Of a stretch of DNA of 64,000 nucleotides, positions 1-8,300 are shown in pieces. This stretch comes from Erodium maritimum (Eukaryota; Streptophyta; Magnoliopsida; Geraniales; Geraniaceae). The translations under genes and the position numbers were made by a program. The DNA is taken from the NCBI GenBank assembly GCA_963921825.1, contig OY997596.1, positions 61,330,754 through 61,394,753 on the forward strand, given 5' to 3'. Numbering within the stretch: position 1 is the stretch's first letter; the number at the start of each line of letters is the position of its first letter. The notes under the pieces were generated by a model. The model saw only the letters and a list, made by a program, of their open reading frames with translations, did no database searches and was not told the DNA's origin.

Positions 1-920
1 AATTCGAAGATTTCGATGAAAGGATAGCTTCCGTGTTTGAAGAACTTGACGACCAAGCAAAGGCGCCCTTTTATCTCCACGAGGTGGTATTTGGTGTAGA
101 GCAACTTTTGCAAACGATCGAATCTCGGGGTAAAGTGAGGGAAATCGAACAGTTCCATTATCGATTTCGCGGGGTGATCTAGCAATTCAGGCGGGGTGGC
201 GAATTCGATTCCAGTGATTTCAGTGTCGGTTCCAGTCAGGTTGTAACGGACACACGAATACGAGACTGATGCCTCCGCTCTGCGGAGGCAATATAAGTAA
301 TTCCCCGAGCAGGCGTAACCGTACACGTAAAAATCGGTCGGGACGTGGAGCCAGGATGCTCCGCGTCCCGGCCTCGCGAACGCTAATCGTCCTGGTGCGT
401 GTTCCACCAGGACGATGCAATCCGGCGATCCCCCGTCGGGGCTCGCCGTCAAGACGGCGTTGACCACGGGGGATCCAAAGTCGTTCGTAACGGTCGGTAA
501 GGGGATCGAGGCGGCGGAGATTGGATCGACGAGTTTGATCTCGGGTGCCAGCATCCCCGCGCGAGCGCGACAGGCTACGAGCCAGCCGAACCGAGACCCG
601 AAGACGGTGAATCCTTCGATCTCCGGCAAGTAGAGGTGGTGTTGCTTGGCCAAGACGACGTCATGGAAGACAGGGAAGGCGGTGGCGGCTCGGTCGTTGT
701 CGGGGGTTGTGGGCATTAACCAATTCATGGTGATCGAGGTTTTGGATTGCTTGGCGGCGGAGCGCCAGTGGCGGCAGGTGGCGGCTAAGGAGAGACAATC
801 TTTGAGGGAGGAGTTGAGTTTAGAGAGGATTTGATCCAACAACAGGTCCGGCAAGGTGGACCACTCTGCCGCCGCCGCCGCCTGCGGCGGCGATGAACAC
901 CTCATCCTCTTCGCTGACAT
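1..920 (-). CDS. F-box / DUF295 (KIB-like) protein, 3' end outside window
   Basis: Read on the minus strand from the ATG at 920-918, one frame stays open to base 1 (306 codons) and continues past the left edge. The N-terminal third looks like an F-box: WSTLPDLLLDQILSKL at about residues 20-35, then LSLAATCRHWRSAAK. It is followed by the DUF295 beta-propeller signature (HHLYLPEIEGFTVFGSRFGWLVA split over residues about 95-117, later LVDPISAASIPLP). Known for the family: plant F-box/DUF295 proteins are presumed SCF ubiquitin-ligase substrate receptors. This is inferred here, with no substrate evident. The start is supported by a leader shared with the second copy (GATTTACACAATG) and a TATA box about 45 bp upstream. 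No intron is needed. A perfect 10-bp inverted repeat lies inside the CDS at 388-414. The broken sister gene lies head-to-head at 3059. F-box/DUF295 assignment is firm; the partner protein is unknown. Confidence 0.88.
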   Translation of the reverse strand, partial: MSAKRMRCSSPPQAAAAAEWSTLPDLLLDQILSKLNSSLKDCLSLAATCRHWRSAAKQSKTSITMNWLMPTTPDNDRAATAFPVFHDVVLAKQHHLYLPEIEGFTVFGSRFGWLVACRARAGMLAPEIKLVDPISAASIPLPTVTNDFGSPVVNAVLTASPDGGSPDCIVLVEHAPGRLAFARPGRGASWLHVPTDFYVYGYACSGNYLYCLRRAEASVSYSCVRYNLTGTDTEITGIEFATPPELLDHPAKSIMELFDFPHFTPRFDRLQKLLYTKYHLVEIKGRLCLVVKFFKHGSYPFIEIFE

Positions 921-962
921 TGTGTAAATCTAGTATGTATGGTATGAGAACAAGTGTTGTTA

Positions 963-995
963 ATTTATATACGGTTTGTGTCAGAATCTAACACG
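963..995 (-). promoter_or_regulatory. Core promoter of left F-box gene: TATA box and palindromic motif
   Basis: On the minus strand TATATAAAT lies at 971-963, about 43 bp before the ATG. An imperfect palindrome, GTGTCAGAATCTAACACG (plus strand 978-995), lies 7 bp further upstream. The same two elements occur in front of the second F-box copy (2977-2994 and 3014-3022), so they were probably part of the duplicated unit. Role as promoter is inferred. Confidence 0.55.
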
Positions 996-1192
996 TAGTC
1001 CTATATGAAATAGGAAAGAGTTCCTTTCAACTATAGCCTTTTATGATGCTACGTATTGGGATACTGTTATTTTTTTTAGTTATACGAAAATACATACGTT
1101 TCATTTACATATTTATTTTTAATTTATATCACTTTTTATTCAGGTTAAAAAAAATGTAACATAAAAAACAACAAAAACATGGACATTTTTAA

Positions 1193-1950
1193 GAGCACCT
1201 CCAACGGGTCGTGTCTGGCGTAGGCACGGCCCAGACACGACGCGTAGACACGACTGGTCGTGTCTGGAAGCCGTCTTTGTGGTGCCGTTGCTGCTGGTCG
1301 TTGCTGGTTCTGGCAACGACGCAGCCGGTCGTGTCTGGCGCCAACGGCTAGTTGGTTGGCCAGTCACGACCCGACACGTGGCGACGCCGACTCCCATAGT
1401 GCCCAACAATTTCCTATAAATTCAGATCTGCTCCAATTGAAATCCCCTATCGAACGGGCGTTTGGAGTTCTATAGGTCCGGTTTCACATCGTTACTCGCC
1501 CGGGTCGAATGTGGGATAGGGGCTCACTCGCAGTGATCATGACTGCTTGTGTGATCCTACACAACATGATCGTTGAGGATGAGCGTAGGCCGTGGCCCAC
1601 TGATCCGTTTGCAGATCTTGTTGTCCCGAACCACACCGTACGTAGAGGACCACCACCAGCGGTGACCAACGACAGTATCCTGGGCCATAGAGCAAGGATT
1701 CAGGATCAAAATGTTCATCACCAACTCCACGATGATCTCATCGAACACATTTGGGCAAAATTTGGAGATGGCGGCCCCAATTAAATATTAATCAGCAACG
1801 TTAATGTAATTTCTATTTTGTTTGTAATAAAAAAATTGTTATGTAATTCGTATTTGGGTTTAATTAAAAGTGTCACAAATATCTAGGTGCTTTTTTTAAT
1901 TTACTGAAACTATGTAGACACTGCACAGTATCTAACCAATAGAGATGCCC
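1193..1950 (+). mobile_element. PIF/Harbinger DNA transposon remnant with transposase C-terminus
   Basis: Bases 1425-1784 encode the end of a DDE_Tnp_4 (HARBI1-like) transposase. The stretch IERAFGVL carries the third acidic residue of the catalytic triad, followed by RFHIV, ACVILHNMIVEDER and HHQLHDDLIEHIW, then a TAA stop at 1782-1784. The frame has one internal TAG (1473-1475) where the family normally has Gln, and nothing of the first two catalytic Asp regions is present. Terminal sequences are weakly inverted: GAGCACCTCCAACGG at 1193 against GGGCATCTCTATTGG read inward from 1950, typical of PIF ends. Flanking bases TAA and TAG only roughly fit a 3-bp target site duplication. The GC-rich part 1200-1400 has several copies of CGTGTCTGG in both orientations. 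It is a deletion derivative that cannot encode a whole transposase. Confidence 0.7.
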
Positions 1951-2059
1951 TAGCATTTCATGTCATTTTAGCATTATTATAAAAATGTCAATATTTATTT
2001 TAACGTAAGCATGTACGTATTTTAACCCACGCTGACTCGTGGGTTACGACTCGTGGTAT

Positions 2060-2129
2060 AATGAGTCGCGAACTGTGAATCACACTGTTGTGAGTATAAT
2101 AGTGTGCGACTTGCGACTCACGACTCATT
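2060..2129. repeat. Imperfect 70-bp hairpin of CGACTC-type motifs
   Basis: AATGAGTCGCGAACTG at the left pairs with the complement of GCGACTCACGACTCATT at the right around a central AT-rich loop. Further ACTCGTG copies lie just upstream (2032-2055). It resembles the core of a small fold-back element, but no clear ends or target duplication were found. Confidence 0.45.
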
Positions 2130-2509
2130 AAACCGCGAGCTGCAACCAGTCATTCAGATCTCGCCATATGTCCTATCAGAATTACTATTTATTACATTTT
2201 AATTCAGTTGGTAATAAATTTAAACCCGATTTTGTGCAAACGGATTCCATAATTTGTAAATTTATAGTCAGTACGTTCATATTGCTCTAAAAGTAATATT
2301 TAATTTCTTCGATCACAAAAAAAATCGATTTACACTTCAAATCGAGAAAACGAATAAAGACCCATCATCCAACCAACATCCATTAAAAGGTTCAAACCCA
2401 TCCCATCAATATAAATCCTAATAGCATGTATAATAGAATGGCTCGAATGTGAGGTTTGGATGCTGATTGTACAAAATAGTGGGACTCAAGCCTCAAAATA
2501 AATTGTGTT

Positions 2510-2840
2510 TTACGATGAGAATCTCGTATTATGAGTGGACCAATCATATTTAGCTAAATATGATTTTTTTTTGTATTTTAAAAAAAAGGACACGAGTCGA
2601 GCAACAGGACGACTCGGGACGCACGTCCCGGGTCCTGGATTAGCGGGACGTGGACGCGAGCCACAGCCCGACTCGGTTTTTTTGCCGCACGCGGGACGCG
2701 AAAAAACCGTCCCACAACGGGACGGCTCGCAGGACGCGTCCCGTAAAAAATCGAGCCGAGACACTGGACGCTACACAAGCCGACCCATTGTTCATGCTCT
2801 TATGTTGAATCTCAACATTGTACATGCTCTTACATGTTTT
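2510..2840. other. GC-rich anonymous block between the F-box genes
   Basis: An island rich in GGGACG, CGTCCCG and ACTCGG motifs (about 2588-2775) stands out from AT-rich surroundings and ends in a doubled phrase, TGTTCATGCTCTTA / TGTACATGCTCTTA (about 2790-2833). It looks like the inside of a non-autonomous DNA transposon, since plant PIF and hAT ends often read AAGAGCAT. No paired left end is visible and no protein is credible here. Confidence 0.35.
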
Positions 2841-2976
2841 TTTGCCAAAAAAAAATTGAAAAAACCAGCCGATAGAAAATGGCTGAATTTTCTAATATAT
2901 ATATCCCTATAATATGTTGCATCTAATCTCGAATCCTAATAATATGAACAAATTGACCGAAACTCTCTACCGATCC

Positions 2977-3022
2977 GTGTCAGATTCTAACACGTAATAG
3001 GAATTAGGAACCCTATATAAAT
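2977..3022 (+). promoter_or_regulatory. Core promoter of right F-box copy
   Basis: The palindrome GTGTCAGATTCTAACACG is at 2977-2994, TATATAAAT at 3014-3022, and the leader AGATTTACACAATG ends at the start codon 3059. The arrangement mirrors the left copy, with 20 instead of 7 bp between palindrome and TATA box. Confidence 0.55.
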
Positions 3023-3058
3023 CAATCACGGTCCAACTTCCAACTAGAGATTTACACA

Positions 3059-3887
3059 ATGTCGTCAGGTAAGAGAATGAGGTGTTCATCGCCGCCGCAG
3101 GCGGCGGCGGCGGCGGCGGAGTGGTCCGCCTTGTCGGACCTGTTGTTAGATCTAATCCTATCTACACTCAAGTCTTCCCTCAAAGATTGTCTCTCCTTAG
3201 CCGCCACTGGCGCTCCGCCGCCAAGCAATCCAAAACCTCGATCACTATGAATTGGTTGATGTCCACAACCCCCGACAACGACGGAGCCGCCACCGCCTTC
3301 CCCGTCTTCCACGACGTCGTCTCGGCCAAGCAACACCACCTCTACCTACCGGAGATTGAAGGATTCACCGTCTTCGGGTCTCGGTTCGGCTGGCTCGTAG
3401 CCTGTCGCGCTCGCGCGGGGATGCTGGCACCCGAGATCAAACTCGTCGATCCAATCTCCGCCGCCTCGATCCCCCTGCCGACCCCGGCGGACGATTTCGG
3501 ATCCCGCGTGGTCAACGCTGTCCTGACGGCGAGCCCCGAAAGGGGCTCGCCTGGCTCCGCGTCCCGGCCGATTTTTACGTGCATAGTTACGCCTGCTCGG
3601 GAAATAACTTATACTGCCTCCGCAGAGCGGAGGAAACAGACTCGTATTCATGCGTTCGCTACGACCCGACTGAAACCGACACAGAAATCACCGAAACCGA
3701 ATTCGCCGCCCCGCCCGAATTGTTGGATCACCCCGCGAATTCGAAAATGAGTGCGATCAATCTCTATAACTTCACCCGGAGACCCAATCTTTGCGGAAGC
3801 TACTCTATGAATCCTTCTCTCGGTTCTTATCTCCAACTATTCGATCGCCATTTTTTGGATGAGACAATGACAATAACAAACAAGTAG
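3059..3887 (+). pseudogene. F-box / DUF295 duplicate, disrupted
   Basis: This is a close copy of the left F-box gene, starting at the same ATG (MSSGKRMRCSSPPQ against MSAKRMRCSSPPQ). Compared with the left copy it lacks 10 bp near 3207, where one of two direct GCCGCCAC repeats has been lost, and about 70 bp near 3550, a stretch that includes the 10-bp inverted repeat found in the left copy. Each loss shifts the frame, so the F-box, the DUF295 front part and the DUF295 rear part lie in three different frames. The rear frame ends at TAG 3885-3887 after a diverged tail. Much of the remaining sequence is near identical, so duplication and decay look recent. A short F-box-only peptide (3059-3250) could still be made but would lack substrate-binding repeats. 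Confidence 0.85.
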
Positions 3888-4335
3888 AGGTTCGAGGAAC
3901 TATGTTAACTTTCTAGTTGTAATAGTCTCCTTGATTTTTTTATTGTATTAAACCGAATCGATTTAATTAATCCTTAAAATGTCTTCTTTTTCTAAATACA
4001 AGTCTAATGTCACAAGGGATGTTGGACCGACTCGGGTTTAATATATGAGAATATAATTAAATTATCAAATTTATTTATTTAATTTAATCAATGGTGTCAA
4101 GTGGCCAAATTTGATTGGCAGGTCAAAGTTGTCGTTACAGTTTTAGGTCGAATGTATAATCTGTTAAAACCGAGGGATTATTCAACACATGCTTCTAGAC
4201 CGTCCGATTCAACAATACAGTAAACCCTAATTTGAATAATTAACCCGCTTTTTGAGGTCGATTCGCTTTCTACCTTGCTTATTTGCTCATATAACTACAT
4301 TAGTTGTTGTAAAACCTTGAATTAAAAGATCTTAT
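3888..4335. other. Intergenic, AT-rich, no gene seen
   Basis: Spacer after the broken F-box copy. I see only AT-rich DNA and a probable decayed 3' flank. No open frame, RNA gene or clear repeat. Confidence 0.5.
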
Positions 4336-4339
4336 TAGT

Positions 4340-4512
4340 TCTCGAGACCAAATAAATATGAACTTTGAAATTCCTTAACAATGTATGTATGGTGTTCAAA
4401 TTCCGCATTGCATGAGAAACATGCGACCAATCGAGAAGATTGGACGACGGCCGGAGAACCATACCATGGCCTGAGCTCATCACCGGAGAACCAAACTCTG
4501 GTCAAGCTATTA
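4340..4512 (-). pseudogene. Partial duplicate of the last exon of the neighbouring hydrolase
   Basis: Minus-strand residues LRPWYGSPAVVQ and the plus-strand phrase AGAACCATACCATGGCCTGA match the true last exon at 5340-5525. The flanking phrase TCTCGAGACCA...GAACTTTGAAATT also occurs at both sites (about 4340-4373 and 5312-5340), so exon plus 3' flank was copied as a block. Only the C-terminal part is kept and it has lost the rest of the exon. Sequence from 4513 on is unrelated. Confidence 0.7.
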
Positions 4513-5165
4513 AGGATCCGCATGATCCGAAGGAAAATATCATGCAGTGGCGGTGTGATAAGCATCTCATCTCGTCTAATGAGAGGCCAAGCGTCTAACG
4601 GGGGATCGACCAGTATCACCGTTCCACTGGACGTAAGGTGGCAAGGTTATACCAAGATTTGGTATGGTCCTCCCCTACCATCTCGGAGGTCAGAAATCAC
4701 AGGTTCTGGAGCCCTACTTTTATCATTAAAGGGAGGACGACGCATGCTGACAAGTAGGAGGAGTATTCACTCTGCCACGGTACTTTTTCAGAAATGGGTC
4801 TGCTCAACTTCTACTTTAGATCCGTTGTATCGGTGTCGACATATGCTATTGCAATATCCCCTTCTGAACATCTCAGTGAAGCGGTTCGATACCTTGAGCT
4901 TTTTTACTCTATGTTAAGGTCCCTTATTGTTATGGCCATGCTTTCAGTACTTTTAGTCTGGTGTTTGATAGTTTATCCGTCTTTAAACATTTTTTATCTG
5001 TAATATTACACTCGTTATCCCTTCGGGGAAAAACCGGTCCACAAACCTATTAAGTCTTGAAAGACTTGACCTTGAGGTCATCTAGTCTATTAATCAAATT
5101 TTACGATTAGGCTCGAATTACACTTGCTAATTGTACATAAGCATCCGATCATATAATGATAGTGT
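4513..5165. other. Unclassified low-repeat block
   Basis: Open frames occur on the plus strand (for example 4794-5003, hydrophobic C-terminus), but I recognise no domain, splice structure or codon pattern. It may be the body of an old insertion, since both sides border the duplicated hydrolase exon. Function not assigned. Confidence 0.3.
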
Positions 5166-5172
5166 TCGTCTT

Positions 5173-5250
5173 AATCAACCACAGTATGACAAAAATAATC
5201 GATTTCAGTCCAATCAACCACAATATGACAAAAATAATCGATTTCAGTCC
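5173..5250. repeat. Two tandem copies of a 39-bp unit
   Basis: Units 5173-5211 and 5212-5250 begin AATCAACCAC and end TTTCAGTCC, differing at one base. They lie just downstream of the hydrolase stop codon. Confidence 0.9.
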
Positions 5251-5339
5251 AATCGTATACATTGAAAACCCGTAATAACAAACTTACAAAATACAAAAAC
5301 CTTAATAACTCTCGAGACCAATAGTTACGAACTTTGAAA

Positions 5340-8300
5340 TTAGTTGAGAAGGTGGTGGATCCACTGTTGGACGACCGCCGAAGAACCATACCATGGCCTG
5401 AGATCATCATCGGAGCCGACCGGAGAGTGACAAACTCCGGCCAAGCTTATGTTGAGTGCACCTTCCAGATAGGCCGATACCTCCGGCACAACTCCGTCAC
5501 CCCACACATCGGCTTCTCCACAAACCTGGTACAACTTTTATGTGTCAACTTTTACCCTTTTTTATCGGTATTTTTTAGTGTTATGTTTTTAGTTTCATCA
5601 AACTATTATGGTCTTGTATTAAAAATTTATCATCCGGATAAAAAAATTTGTTTCAGTTCATGACACTATACTAAAAATCGAATCGAGTCAGTGCATTTTA
5701 TTGTTTGATTTGTCAAAAGTTACTCTTTATAAAACTTTAAAAAATTAAGTTTAAAGATGAACAGAAATAAAAATGACTCTGTTATTTATTTATTTTACTA
5801 TAATTTAAAAAAAATGCAAAGGTTTTTTATATCTAATCGATTTGGTGCATTTCATGTGTTTTAGATTGTTGTCAATTCACTCCCTCATTTACTTATTATA
5901 ATTCAATTCGTGTAATCACTTAGACGAATTTTATTTTTGTTTCAGTTTGTCCGATTTTAGGTTTGTGGACGAAAATGCTCCCTATATATATATAGGAGAT
6001 GAAATCAATTAAAATATTATAAAAATTAGAAATTTATAAAAAAAAAAATATTGGCATAATAGTCTTCTTAATTTAATTATTTTTTAAGGATCTTCTTATC
6101 TATTTCTTTAAGTTTTATTTTTCCATGTGGAGCCCATTTTCGTCACTAAATCTCAAATTCAATAAACCGAAACAAAAGTGATGTTAATTGGAGTGAATTA
6201 GTACTACTTAAAATACATGATTGTGAATTGAAAATAGGGATAATTTCATCTCAGTATTCTATATATTTCATATTTCATTTATAGTTAAATATTTTTTTGT
6301 CACTTCAGTATCCTAAATTTTCATTAATTCATTTAGAGTACTCTAAATCTTTTTTGTGTCACCTCAGTACCCTAAACTTTCATTAATTCTACTTTAGCAC
6401 TCACCGTTAACTTTACCTAATTTAGCTGTTAGTGAAGAGTATTATGACCATTTTACCTGCTTTGGATGAAAAATCATATGGCAAATTAACAGTATGTACT
6501 AAAATAGAATTAATGAAAGTTTATGGTACTGAGACGGCACAAAAAAGATTTAGGATATTCTAAATAAATTAATAAAAATTTAAGGTACTTAAGGGACACA
6601 AAATATATTTAACATAGTAAATTATAAAACATTAAGATACTAAGGTAGAATTACCCGTTGAAAATACTCCAAAATACAAAATAATAAAGTGTACTCTTTA
6701 ATTTCCGCAAACAAAGACAACCAAGCAAGGTGATCGAGCTTACCTGTTTGTACCCTTGGCCAACCAAGCAAGCAAGCAACGTGGTTGAAGCTGACGATAA
6801 ATTGCTCTTCTGATTCATGACAACGACCTCGGGGATTGGTTCATCGTTGTCGATAGGAACTTGCTCGAGGAGGTTCGCGTATGAGGTACCAAACATTCGA
6901 GCCCCTTGAATGTACCTGTCAATCTTATACATATATATGTTAGAATATAAAAGTATAATCGAGTCTTCAATTATCAGTGTTTTACACCAAATATTTTACG
7001 GACACATGTTCCAATTCCGCAGTTTGTAAAAAAAATGTTGTTATTCCTTTATTGCCATGGATCCTAACCCTTGCATCTCTTCCAATGGACTCTTTCTCCT
7101 TCATAATTCATTTCTCATCGAAATTCATAACGAGTATGTCACAAAACCACATGTTTGATGATAAAATTATAGGATAATTCCACTTCAATACCTTAACTAT
7201 TTTATATTTTATTTAGAGTACATTAAATCTTTTTTGTATTACCTCGGTATCTTAAACTTTTATTAATTCATTTAGAGTACCATATTTTTTTTTGTCACAT
7301 CAATACCCTACACTTTCATTAATTTCATTTTAGTACTCACCGTTAACTTTACCATAAATTTGGTTGTTAGTGAAGAGTATTATGATTATTTTACCTGTTT
7401 TGGATAAAAAATTAGACGGAAAAGTTAACAATGGGTATTGAAATGAAATTAATTGAAGTTTAGAATATAGAGATGACAAAAAAAATTATGGTATACTCTA
7501 AATAAATATAAAAAAATTAGGGTATATTCAACCTCCAAATTATAACTGGTCTTCTAATAATATCAACTTTGATGTACGTAAACGCATGCATGCACGCAGT
7601 TGCATGAACTAGACTTACGAGCTTTTCCCATAAAAGAGATACCAATATTTTTTTTGGCGAAATAATACTAAAAAATGTAATATCGTAAAAACAATTTTAT
7701 CATACGTTTTTTTATAAGAAAATTTTATGATATATAAACTTTAACCCTTTTCAAGATGAAAAGAAAAGACAAGAATATGACAATTAGCACCTTCGGTAAA
7801 TAAATAAACCGAAAATTCTATGGCAGAATCTCAATAAGTTGAAATCAGACTCAATCAAGGAGTCTCTAAAACATGTATATATAACCTAGATTTTATAACC
7901 ATAAAGAATACAAATATAACAAATCCAACCAGGGGTATAATTAAAAGAACTGAAAACGGCCTAAAATTAAATACTCGATTTATCAACCATAAAACATATA
8001 GATTGAAACTCAATTGAATCATCGACCGGAAAATAATTTCTAAAATTACACATTTTTAAGATAATAAAAAAGGTGGTGTGAATTTGTAACATTTTCAGCT
8101 ATGTGTTAAGATCAACCAATTCTCTAAGGTATATCAATATTGTTATTTTTGCATAATATTATAACTCTATTAATTCAGAAATATCTCACTCATTCTTCCT
8201 TTCCATATTTTAAGTAAATTAATATTGCATCAAGAGTATCTTTAGAAACACTTTCGTACCTCTAAATATCACACTCAACGACTAAGTTTGACATTTTAAT

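Noticed and set aside
4381-4917. 178-codon plus-strand frame as a gene
   Set aside because: It starts on the antisense of the duplicated hydrolase exon and runs into unrelated sequence. No domain or splice support.
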